DNA from: a virus | Direction: 5' to 3' (one strand) | Virus record (IMG/VR): IMGVR_UViG_3300049893_000782 | Span: 1 to 32,807 of that record | Length of the DNA stretch: 32,807 nucleotides | Part shown: piece after piece, positions 6,925 through 12,287 of the stretch | Position numbering within the stretch: position 1 is the first letter of the stretch | Layout of the letters: each line of letters opens with the position of its first letter | The notes under the pieces: generated by a model | Seen by the model: only the letters and a program-made list of their open reading frames with translations | Told to the model about the DNA's origin: nothing | Databases searched by the model: none | Translations under genes and position numbers: made by a program

Positions 6925-7614
6925 GATTTCTCCTTTCATAAATATGGTAGATGGTCTACGGAATGCTTGATGACGATCACTGCTGCGACCAACAACGGTG
7001 CACACTGTAATCTTTCCCAAGTGTTTTTTTTTTTTAAACACCTAGGCGTATGATTAAACCAACTGGAGCATACCCAATTGATCTTATCATAGCCATAGCA
7101 AAAATCACCAAACATTCAATAGACCATCTACCCTTGATTGCAAGTCCCTGCTAGCATATCCAGGGATCGGCGGTGCTTTTTCGTATACCGCTTTCGCTAG
7201 CTTTCCCATCCAGTTATTCGCTGGGGTATTATATGCTAACTCCACCCACTACACGCCTAGGTCAACGAATACAATCGGCGCTCTGCTTATGGACGACATT
7301 CAAATATAGCCAGCTGGGCTGTGTAATACCATGCTGTATACTATAATCCTTATAGTTCGTCACAACCCCAGAGTCGGTTCCAAGTTGACCGCCGAAATCG
7401 GTGGGATTCAGAATATGTTCTGCCCAAGGGTGGTACTGCATCTGATTCACAGGTTTGGGACTCGTGTCGCTTCGGAAGATGGTCTACCAACAAAAGGAGC
7501 AAGCAACGAGTTTTCGATCGGGTGAAAGGAGGTTATTCGCTCTCGTTAGAGAAAGGGAGAAAAGGAGGAGCGTAAACCAGATGCAATACCATTCTTGAGC
7601 AGAACAAGGAAATA
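6925..7614. other. 690-bp region without a convincing gene, dense in inverted repeats (candidate structured RNA)
   Basis: No reading frame here has a ribosome site plus protein-like length. Complementary segments are: ACCTAGGCGT 7040-7049 with 7253-7262 (10 bp); TAGACCATCT 7120-7129 with 7478-7487 (10 bp); TAGCATAT 7152-7159 with 7231-7238 (8 bp); 7433-7448 with 7575-7590 (16 positions, two mismatches). Local hairpins include CTTG-ATTG-CAAG (7133-7144), TCCCTG/CAGGGA (7145-7166), GCGGT/ACCGC (7170-7191), CCAG/CTGG (7210-7224) and ACTATAA/TTATAGT (7340-7356). Some pairings cross, as in pseudoknots. The size is in the range of the large phage-associated RNAs such as ROOL and GOLLD, but I recognise no family motif. 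Transcription direction is unknown; neighbours read on the minus strand. A12 lies at 7024-7035. Confidence 0.45.
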
Positions 7615-8466
7615 TCAGTCTAGATCGCCCTCTTCCAAGTTCCGTTCGAAGTCTTTCTTGAAGAAGGGATGAGGTTTGGCTGTCAGCATCTGAATGAGCA
7701 TCTGATGCTTAGGACTTCGTTCAAGTCCAAGATTGATGACAGCTCTCGATGGGCCCAGATCAGGGTTTTCATGCGGAATGTTTGCGTTTGACCAAGACTG
7801 TGCATTAAAAGTACCGCAATTGCACATCCATCCAGAACCATAAGCAAACACATTCACAGTTCTACGACATTGACAACAGGACTCTCCCGTGAAGCCATTG
7901 AAGTTCTTCCATGTCTCAGCCATCTCTGTGATCTCGGCTGCTGTATAGGATTTGACATTGTCGTGATCACCTAATTGACGTGCGCGACCTTTCAACATTG
8001 TTCCCCAACCATCGTTTACCCGATCAATATCAGCCATGTCTTCGATCATCTTAGTTCCCCACCAGAAACGGTAGAGAGCAGTGGACATGTCATCTGATGT
8101 TGAGCATGTTATTCGAAAGCCAGCTCGATGGAGAGCAATATAGTTCAGCAGTGAGAGCATTGAATCAACAATTGGAACCTCAAGGGCCCAATGGCGGAAC
8201 ATGTGCCGAGCATTGATCCAAATAACGCGGAGCTTTGCTTGCGGGCGATTGAACTTGTCAGCGTTCTTGGTGAGGCTGTGGAAGAAGAAGCGAATGCGAC
8301 CAGGAAGACCGTGGAACCGCCAGGCGCTGTCTTTCCAAATATAGAGTCGTCCCCAGTTCACAAGAGCTTTCTGCTCTCCAGATGGTTTGTGGGATAGATC
8401 GTGCTTCCACATGATGACGAACATGAGAATCTGGATCTCGTAATAGAAATTACCTTTGAGTTTCAT
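7615..8466 (-). CDS. Unknown protein with a cysteine-rich, zinc-ribbon-like C-terminal half
   Basis: 283 residues, not recognised. Many tryptophans and arginines; a GESCCQCRR segment (C197, C198, C200) and a MCNCG segment (C215, C217) could hold one metal ion. The N-terminal MFVIMWKHDLSHKP is only weakly hydrophobic and not a clear signal. The ribosome site (AAAGGTGA) is modest. It is the largest gene between the two DUF6353-type copies and stands directly upstream of the non-coding region 6925-7614. A nucleic-acid-binding role is only inferred from the cysteines. Confidence 0.72.
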   Translation of the reverse strand: MKLKGNFYYEIQILMFVIMWKHDLSHKPSGEQKALVNWGRLYIWKDSAWRFHGLPGRIRFFFHSLTKNADKFNRPQAKLRVIWINARHMFRHWALEVPIVDSMLSLLNYIALHRAGFRITCSTSDDMSTALYRFWWGTKMIEDMADIDRVNDGWGTMLKGRARQLGDHDNVKSYTAAEITEMAETWKNFNGFTGESCCQCRRTVNVFAYGSGWMCNCGTFNAQSWSNANIPHENPDLGPSRAVINLGLERSPKHQMLIQMLTAKPHPFFKKDFERNLEEGDLD

Positions 8467-8545
8467 ATCGACCTGTCACCTTTCGTTTCAAAAATTTGAA
8501 GTAGCCAATTACCAACGCTAGAAGTAGTTTGAGTATTAGCCGCAT
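8450..8545 (-). CDS. Very small single-helix membrane protein
   Basis: 31 residues: a hydrophobic helix (LILKLLLALVIGYF, about 3-16) and a basic tail. ATG 8545 follows AGGATTATATT. It overlaps the start of the 283-residue gene by 17 bp, suggesting coupling. The short length limits confidence. Confidence 0.5.
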   Translation of the reverse strand: MRLILKLLLALVIGYFKFLKRKVTGRYETQR

Positions 8546-8554
8546 AATATAATC

Positions 8555-8689
8555 CTAGCGAAAGATCAACACGAGAATCCCAATCAATGTGAAGATAATG
8601 ATTGGTAGTCCTTTTGCGCGTCGAACTTTGCGAATCTGGGATATGAAAGCAGCACGTCTGGCAGCGAGGAGTTCGGGAGGGTAGTCCAT
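8555..8689 (-). CDS. Very small single-helix membrane protein
   Basis: 44 residues: a basic N-terminal half (QIRKVRRAKG) and a C-terminal membrane helix (LPIIIFTLIGILVLIF, about 28-43). ATG 8689 lies 6 bp after the stop of the previous gene and lacks a good ribosome site, so it may depend on coupled translation. Positive residues before the helix predict an N-in orientation. Confidence 0.55.
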   Translation of the reverse strand: MDYPPELLAARRAAFISQIRKVRRAKGLPIIIFTLIGILVLIFR

Positions 8690-8695
8690 ATATAT

Positions 8696-8926
8696 CTACG
8701 CGAAGTAGTATCGCTCTCCTTCAGCCAGGAAATAACCAGCACGCATTCCAGCCGCACCACCGAATACGACCTTGCTTCCGGGAACAGCATCTGTGAGTTC
8801 TTTCTTCGCGGCCTCGTTGAGCTCATAGGATTCGGTCAAAAGCAAGTTGGACAAATGCATTTGAGCAAGATCGGTTCGTCCAGCATTGATTGCAGCTATG
8901 ACTTTGTTTATCAGTTCAGTATACAT
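8696..8926 (-). CDS. Small soluble protein, unknown
   Basis: 76 residues. A helical N-terminal half (ELINKVIAAINAGRTDLAQMHLSNLL) precedes a glycine-containing end (VVFGGAAGMRAGYFLAEGERYYFA). I chose ATG 8926 for its GAAAAGGAG site. It shares its general plan with the 86-residue protein at 10536-10796 (short helix, NA/NRCAI-LLVT, aromatic C-terminus), which may be a distant relative. It starts just after a terminator. Confidence 0.7.
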   Translation of the reverse strand: MYTELINKVIAAINAGRTDLAQMHLSNLLLTESYELNEAAKKELTDAVPGSKVVFGGAAGMRAGYFLAEGERYYFA

Positions 8927-8941
8927 AGTGAGTCTCCTTTT

Positions 8942-8985
8942 CAAAAATGGAAAGAAGAGAGCCTATGTTTTTACCATAGACTCTC
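8942..8985 (-). terminator. Rho-independent terminator
   Basis: On the minus strand GAGAGTCTATG (8985-8975) pairs with CATAGGCTCTC (8967-8957) with one T-G pair, followed by TTCTTTCCATTTTT. It lies 8 bp after the stop of the gene at 8994-9191 and before the ribosome site of the next gene. Confidence 0.82.
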
Positions 8986-8993
8986 GTCTTCGA

Positions 8994-9191
8994 TCAGTTG
9001 GTTTTGTTGACCTGGTTGTTGATTTCTTCGATCAATGCCTTCGTTCCAGCTACAACGATGAAGGTTGTGACCTTGATAGCGATACCAACAGCGGCTGCTG
9101 TTAATACCTGCTTACCAATTTCACCGGCCTTTACGGTTGCGGGGTGGTTGCGAAATGCATCGAACTTTTCTTTCAAGTTTTCAGTGTTCAT
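8994..9191 (-). CDS. Small single-helix membrane protein
   Basis: 65 residues. An amphipathic charged N-terminus, a membrane segment (about 29-50, VLTAAAVGIAIKVTTFIVVAG) and a polar tail. It stands alone between promoter-like copy 1 (9209-9234) and the terminator at 8942-8985, so it is a complete single-gene cassette. The ribosome site GAAAAGGAG directly abuts the promoter element. Confidence 0.78.
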   Translation of the reverse strand: MNTENLKEKFDAFRNHPATVKAGEIGKQVLTAAAVGIAIKVTTFIVVAGTKALIEEINNQVNKTN

Positions 9192-9208
9192 TGTATAATC
9201 TCCTTTTC

Positions 9209-9234
9209 ATTATAGCCCTTGTAAATCGTGCGAG
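9209..9234 (-). promoter_or_regulatory. Promoter-like element, copy 1
   Basis: Minus strand: CTCGC (9234-9230), N5, TTACA (9224-9220), N5, TATAAT (9214-9209), then GAAAAGGAG. A short hairpin TGTGG/CCACA (9241-9261) at the stop codon of the DUF6353-type copy 2 precedes it, but without a T run. It drives the gene at 8994-9191. Confidence 0.72.
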
Positions 9235-9253
9235 CTATAATGTGGAAATATGA

Positions 9254-10036
9254 TCACCACAACTTTGTTGGTTTGTTCGTGAACGTCAGTACGACGCATG
9301 GGACGTTGCCTGAAGCGAGTTTCGCTGAAATATCAATCTCCAGCAAACCCTTCTCTACGTCCCAACCGATATCACGTCCACTCTCCACGGAATCGAGACC
9401 CAATTCGTAATATAGGTCGTTGATCGGGAGTTGCATCTCTTTGAGAAGACGGTGATTGAATTCGTTGATCGTTCGCTTGATGTCCTCTACATCCCCTTTG
9501 AAATATCGGCCAGTGTAGGCATCATAGCAAAGAGTATCACCGAGACCGCTTACGATGATAGCTTTAGATTCCAACGGATTTTTTTTTAACTCGTCGGCAG
9601 CAATATCAGCGCGGATCTTCTTCTCTTTATTCTCGCCGATCGTTTCAACAACCTTCGCCTGGTATTCTTTGAGAGTGGATTCAGCAACTGCAAATAAGCT
9701 TGAGAGTGCGGCCGTTCGGCGATTGCTGATTGATGTTGCGCCAATGACGCATCCGATGCTCACCATACCCATTAGAGTAGATGGAGTATAGACCTTCCAG
9801 GTCAGTTGGATAGTATCAGCAAGGTTGATCGGGACATCGTATCCAGTTCCGTATTCATCATAACGGAAATTGCGTTCATGTTCGAGGATCTCCATCGCCT
9901 TGGGTGTTGCTTTTACTGCCATGACGACGGTGGATATGAATCCAGCAACTCCAAGCCCTGTGAGGATCGTGGGTGAGTGCTTGGTAAGCGTCCGTCCAAA
10001 TTGACGGGCAGCGTTAGTGATTAGGCTGAGATCCAT
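9254..10036 (-). CDS. DUF6353-type phage membrane protein, copy 2
   Basis: 260 residues, paralogous to the protein at 3014-3919. It has membrane segments at about 24-42 and 85-103, with TKHSPTILTGLGVAGF and VVMAVKATPKAM in the first, and PSTLMGMVSIG, SNRRTAALSSL and EYQAKVVETIGE in the middle. The C-terminal domain is shorter than in copy 1 and lacks the extension seen there. GAGGAAG precedes ATG 10036. It overlaps the 97-residue gene by 23 bp. Function is unknown; membrane location is inferred. Confidence 0.87.
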   Translation of the reverse strand: MDLSLITNAARQFGRTLTKHSPTILTGLGVAGFISTVVMAVKATPKAMEILEHERNFRYDEYGTGYDVPINLADTIQLTWKVYTPSTLMGMVSIGCVIGATSISNRRTAALSSLFAVAESTLKEYQAKVVETIGENKEKKIRADIAADELKKNPLESKAIIVSGLGDTLCYDAYTGRYFKGDVEDIKRTINEFNHRLLKEMQLPINDLYYELGLDSVESGRDIGWDVEKGLLEIDISAKLASGNVPCVVLTFTNKPTKLW

Positions 10037-10307
10037 TTTGCTTCCTCTGTTTCTGAACGCCTAAGTGAAGGCGGCGATACATTGATGGTGGCATCGGCTT
10101 CCCATCGGCCTCATACAGATAGACAGGCTTGAAGTGTGCGCCTTGAATATGACGAGCGTTTGCCTTGCTACGACCCTTCTTCGTTCGGCGAGCTCGCTTG
10201 GGTTTGGGATTGGGCATGGCAGCGATAGCCGTAGGGACAGATTGAGCCATAGCGAGAAGCGCGGTCAATAGAGCATTTTTATTCTTTTGTTGATTTGGTG
10301 TGAACAT
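10014..10307 (-). CDS. Small basic protein, unknown
   Basis: 97 residues. A hydrophobic N-terminal stretch (ALLTALLAMAQSVPTAIAAM) is followed by a very basic, lysine- and arginine-rich centre (PKPKRARRTKKGRSK) and a YEADGKPMPPSMYRR motif. The charge suggests contact with nucleic acid or membrane. TAAGGAGAAAGA precedes ATG 10307. It overlaps the DUF6353-type copy 2, so both are likely co-translated. Confidence 0.7.
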   Translation of the reverse strand: MFTPNQQKNKNALLTALLAMAQSVPTAIAAMPNPKPKRARRTKKGRSKANARHIQGAHFKPVYLYEADGKPMPPSMYRRLHLGVQKQRKQNGSQPNH

Positions 10308-10316
10308 TCTTTCTCC

Positions 10317-10517
10317 TTATAGTTCGGCTAACGCCTTGACGGATGAAATATAGATCGATGTGCCACAGTGGTTACACATAACGATCTCAGCGGACTTTGC
10401 GATTTCGACCCATCGCATACCGTTATCGAATTGAGCACGTCCCGGGAAGTACCGGAAATATGCAGTCCTTCGGCAGTTAGAGCATATCAATTCAGTCGAT
10501 TTCCAATCAAAAGCCAT
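10317..10517 (-). CDS. Small zinc-ribbon protein
   Basis: 66 residues with two CxxC knuckles, C12-C15 (CSNC) and C48-C51 (CNHC), joined by a beta-rich segment: a one-zinc ribbon. Such proteins often bind nucleic acid or RNA polymerase, or mediate protein contacts; the partner is unknown. GAAAGGAAAA precedes ATG 10517. It is worth considering as a transcription factor for the repeated promoter-like element nearby (speculative). Confidence 0.75.
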   Translation of the reverse strand: MAFDWKSTELICSNCRRTAYFRYFPGRAQFDNGMRWVEIAKSAEIVMCNHCGTSIYISSVKALAEL

Positions 10518-10535
10518 AAGATTTTCCTTTCAAGA

Positions 10536-10796
10536 TCATCCAAAACCATATTCTTGAGTACCATACTGGATGGTAGCAACATACGGTCTGCTTTTAAAAA
10601 TATCACTCCTCCACTCGATTATCCGACAAGGTGCATAGCGTTCGAACTCTTGTGCTTGCAACTTGTTTAATCGGTTATCTCGTGTTACGAGTAGCGCAAT
10701 AGCGCATCGGTTAATTTCAGCACGATCCCCCTGTCTCAGTGCTTCCAACAGCTCGTCCATGACTACATGGGCCAATTGAGGGTATTGATCGGCCAC
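10536..10796 (-). CDS. Small soluble protein, unknown
   Basis: 86 residues, mostly helical (VVMDELLEALRQGDRAEINRCAIALLV), with an aromatic C-terminus (YVATIQYGTQEYGFG). It overlaps the upstream gene by 34 bp and has only a weak ribosome site (CTGGTGG), so coupling is likely. Confidence 0.65.
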   Translation of the reverse strand: MADQYPQLAHVVMDELLEALRQGDRAEINRCAIALLVTRDNRLNKLQAQEFERYAPCRIIEWRSDIFKSRPYVATIQYGTQEYGFG

Positions 10797-10984
10797 CAGT
10801 TGAACAACACAGCCGGAATAAGATAGGCTACAGCCAACCAGAACAGGGCCTTGATGATGTCAATCATGTCCTTTACTCCTTTTCTCATACGGATTATGAT
10901 ACTCAATTCGTCGTTAACTCTTTTGGTAGAGATAACACGACCAATCGGTTTTACACGATGTGAGTGGTTAAATACTATGTGCAT
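10763..10984 (-). CDS. Small membrane protein with two possible starts
   Basis: 73 residues from ATG 10984 (site AAGAGGAG), with one membrane helix near the C-terminus (about 44-62). A second in-frame ATG at 10867 has an even better site (AAAAGGAG) and would give a 34-residue form with almost only the helix. Two forms of one membrane protein is a known arrangement in holin-antiholin genes, but no holin signature is seen. The ribosome site of the first start can be masked by the leader RNA described at 11014-11090. Confidence 0.68.
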   Translation of the reverse strand: MHIVFNHSHRVKPIGRVISTKRVNDELSIIIRMRKGVKDMIDIIKALFWLAVAYLIPAVLFNWWPINTLNWPM

Positions 10985-11013
10985 AGATTCTCCTCTTCAA
11001 GATATTTTTGACG

Positions 11014-11090
11014 AAAAAAGTGAAGAGCTGCGTATATTACTGTTGCCAGTCGTCATCTACTAATTTCGATAACTCTATACGAATCTCTTC
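11014..11090 (-). ncRNA. Candidate structured leader RNA or small RNA (three-way junction)
   Basis: Immediately after promoter-like copy 4 the minus-strand RNA can fold as follows: P1a GAAGAG (11090-11085) with CUCUUC (11027-11022); P1b CGUAUA (11081-11076) with UAUACG (11036-11031); P2 GUUAUC (11073-11068) with GAUGAC (11057-11052); P3 ACUG with CAGU closed by a GCAA tetraloop (11050-11039). Then follow A, C and UUUUUU (11019-11014). No ORF with a ribosome site lies inside. Alternatively CUCUUCA (11027-11021) pairs with UGAAGAG (10999-10993), which contains the ribosome site of the next gene. That two-state design suggests a cis-regulatory switch; it could also be a free small RNA. The exact 5' end decides whether P1a can form. 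Confidence 0.5.
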
Positions 11091-11116
11091 ATTATATACG
11101 TTGTAAATCCTGCGAG
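11091..11116 (-). promoter_or_regulatory. Promoter-like element, copy 4
   Basis: Minus strand: CTCGC (11116-11112), N5, TTACA (11106-11102), N5, TATAAT (11096-11091), then GAAGAGATTC. Unlike most copies it precedes a foldable leader rather than an immediate start codon. It directly follows the terminator at 11121-11148. Confidence 0.72.
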
Positions 11117-11120
11117 AAAA

Positions 11121-11148
11121 TGAAAAAGAAAGAAGCCTATGCGGCTTC
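11121..11148 (-). terminator. Rho-independent terminator
   Basis: On the minus strand GAAGCC (11148-11143) pairs with GGCTTC (11137-11132) around a 5-nt loop, followed by TTTCTTTTTC. The TAG of the 60-residue gene lies at the loop, so stop and terminator are merged. Confidence 0.85.
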
Positions 11149-11319
11149 AATCTCTTGAATTTCTTTGACTATCTCTTCGTTCGTCAATTCAGAACTCATG
11201 AGAAAACTCATTATCAATTCTCCTTCTTTCATTGTTAGTTCTTTGCCTGTGGCTTTCTCTAACAATTCCATAATTCGAAATGATCTTAACATTTTTCCTA
11301 CGAATTTAATTGCGTTCAT
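11137..11319 (-). CDS. Small helical protein, unknown
   Basis: 60 residues, predicted helical (MELLEKATGKELTMKEGELIMSFL, then SSELTNEEIVKEIQEIEAA). No membrane segment or recognised domain. It is a single-gene cassette: promoter-like copy 2 and a GAAAAGGAG site in front, the terminator at 11121-11148 behind. Confidence 0.72.
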   Translation of the reverse strand: MNAIKFVGKMLRSFRIMELLEKATGKELTMKEGELIMSFLMSSELTNEEIVKEIQEIEAA

Positions 11320-11336
11320 TATATAGTCTCCTTTTC

Positions 11337-11362
11337 ATTATAACCTATGTAATTCACGCGAG
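11337..11362 (-). promoter_or_regulatory. Promoter-like element, copy 2
   Basis: Minus strand: CTCGC (11362-11358), N5, TTACA (11352-11348), N5, TATAAT (11342-11337), then GAAAAGGAG. It abuts the terminator T run at 11363-11370 and drives the 60-residue gene. Confidence 0.72.
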
Positions 11363-11396
11363 TAAAAATAAGATACCGTGTTTTTGCACGATATCT
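11363..11396 (-). terminator. Rho-independent terminator
   Basis: On the minus strand AGATATCGTG (11396-11387) pairs with CACGGTATCT (11380-11371) with one U-G pair, followed by TATTTTTAC. It lies 8 bp after the stop of the 57-residue gene. Confidence 0.88.
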
Positions 11397-11404
11397 CATT
11401 TGTC

Positions 11405-11578
11405 TTACTTAGGTTTCCAACTCCAAAAATCATCAGACATAAAACGTTCTTTTGGTAAGTAGTAGTCTCCAATGTCACTCGATATCTTCATCAACGTATA
11501 TAACGCTGTGAATCCTATCAAACTAACAATTAGAACTGTTACTTCTTCCTTTGTAACTGGTTTTATAACTTTGTTCAT
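11405..11578 (-). CDS. Small single-helix membrane protein
   Basis: 57 residues with one membrane segment (about 12-30, VTVLIVSLIGFTALYTLM) and an aromatic polar tail ending FWSWKPK. ATG 11578 follows GAAAAGGAGAAAACACA. It is a full single-gene cassette between promoter-like copy 3 and the terminator at 11363-11396. Confidence 0.68.
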   Translation of the reverse strand: MNKVIKPVTKEEVTVLIVSLIGFTALYTLMKISSDIGDYYLPKERFMSDDFWSWKPK

Positions 11579-11595
11579 TGTGTTTTCTCCTTTTC

Positions 11596-11621
11596 ATTAT
11601 AGCATATGTTTCCCACGCGAC
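11596..11621 (-). promoter_or_regulatory. Promoter-like element, copy 3
   Basis: Minus strand: GTCGC (11621-11617), N5, AAACA (11611-11607), N5, TATAAT (11601-11596), then GAAAAGGAG. One base of the first block and two of the second differ from consensus; spacing is unchanged. It drives the 57-residue gene. Confidence 0.7.
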
Positions 11622-11839
11622 TAAAATGGTTTGTAAATAGTTTCAATAGGAGCTTCTATTTGATCACCGTGTGAATATAAACGTACGTAACCTGCTTTAG
11701 GCATCAGATCTACGTCGTGAATTGTGCAATCCTTGTATGTTTGATTTGTTTGGTCTTTAGCATCTTGTACAGATGTAGCGTCGATTTCTATTTCTCGTTT
11801 TCCCCCACCTTTTGTAGTCAGTTTAACTTTGAACCGCAT
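11621..11839 (-). CDS. Small soluble protein, unknown
   Basis: 72 residues, beta-rich start (MRFKVKLTTKGGGKREIEIDA) then SVQDAKDQTNQTYKDC, reminiscent of small alpha-beta domains. Not recognised. ATG 11839 follows GAAGGAG. An in-frame extension upstream exists but lacks a ribosome site. It lies downstream of the degenerate promoter-like copy 7 with a 50-nt leader that contains a hairpin (TTCCC/GGGAA, 11873-11885). Confidence 0.72.
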   Translation of the reverse strand: MRFKVKLTTKGGGKREIEIDATSVQDAKDQTNQTYKDCTIHDVDLMPKAGYVRLYSHGDQIEAPIETIYKPF

Positions 11840-11888
11840 TGTGTTAACTCCTTCAGAATGATTTTTCAAATTTTCCCACCGGGAATTT

Positions 11889-11914
11889 TTTTTAATATGT
11901 GTTTTGAACGCGAG
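11889..11914 (-). promoter_or_regulatory. Promoter-like element, copy 7 (degenerate)
   Basis: Minus strand: CTCGC (11914-11910), N5, AAACA (11904-11900), N5, TAAAAA (11894-11889). The first two blocks and the spacing match the family; the last block is weak. It sits between the terminator at 11915-11950 and the 72-residue gene. Confidence 0.5.
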
Positions 11915-11950
11915 CAAAATGAAAGAGACCATGTTTAGTGATCTCTCTCA
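11915..11950 (-). terminator. Rho-independent terminator
   Basis: On the minus strand TGAGAGAGATC (11950-11940) pairs with GGTCTCTTTCA (11930-11920) with two G-U pairs, followed by TTTTGC. It ends the cassette of the 94-residue gene. Confidence 0.82.
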
Positions 11951-11975
11951 TTTTTTACTCTCGTTCGGGTGTATG

Positions 11976-12260
11976 TTACTTTCTCCACACCATTGTCAGT
12001 GCTTTGGTGGAAATAACGTTCAAGCGCTCGTAATTCAATACAAGCAGCAGTCCGGCGATATTCGCGCCTATTGTTAATATGGTATCCATACTGATTGCAC
12101 GCTCGTTTTTCTCTGCGCGAGCTTTAGTCAGTTTGGTTAACTGTTCCAATATCTTCGAATAATCATCGGATAGCGGGCTGATTGTGCTTAGTAGCGCACT
12201 CAAACGTTTTATTTCCTCATCCATTAGCGTCAGACTTTCTGGTCTTAGAATGTGTTTCAT
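11976..12260 (-). CDS. Small membrane protein with coiled N-terminal half
   Basis: 94 residues. A helical, probably coiled N-terminal part (MDEEIKRLSALLSTISPLSDDYSKILEQL) and one membrane segment (about 59-76), ending NYERLNVISTKALTMVWRK. I recall similar endings (NYE--NV--SKA---V) in small phage proteins of unknown function. It starts after promoter-like copy 6 and GAAAAGGAG, and ends with the terminator at 11915-11950. It lies next to the holin, so a lysis-related role is possible (inference). Confidence 0.75.
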   Translation of the reverse strand: MKHILRPESLTLMDEEIKRLSALLSTISPLSDDYSKILEQLTKLTKARAEKNERAISMDTILTIGANIAGLLLVLNYERLNVISTKALTMVWRK

Positions 12261-12287
12261 AGTGACTCCTTTTCAAGATGTTTTCTC

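Noticed and set aside
7262-7450. 62-residue minus-strand frame starting at GTG (NQMQYHPWAEHIL...)
   Set aside because: Protein-like in parts, but no ribosome site and it lies in the inverted-repeat island; kept only as part of that region.
7300-7600. tRNA gene in the non-coding island
   Set aside because: No T-arm consensus (GGTTCNANNCC) or cloverleaf could be built on either strand.
8545-8575. Eighth copy of the promoter-like element (TTCGC...TTATA)
   Set aside because: Only the first block roughly fits, the last block is absent and it lies within a coding end.
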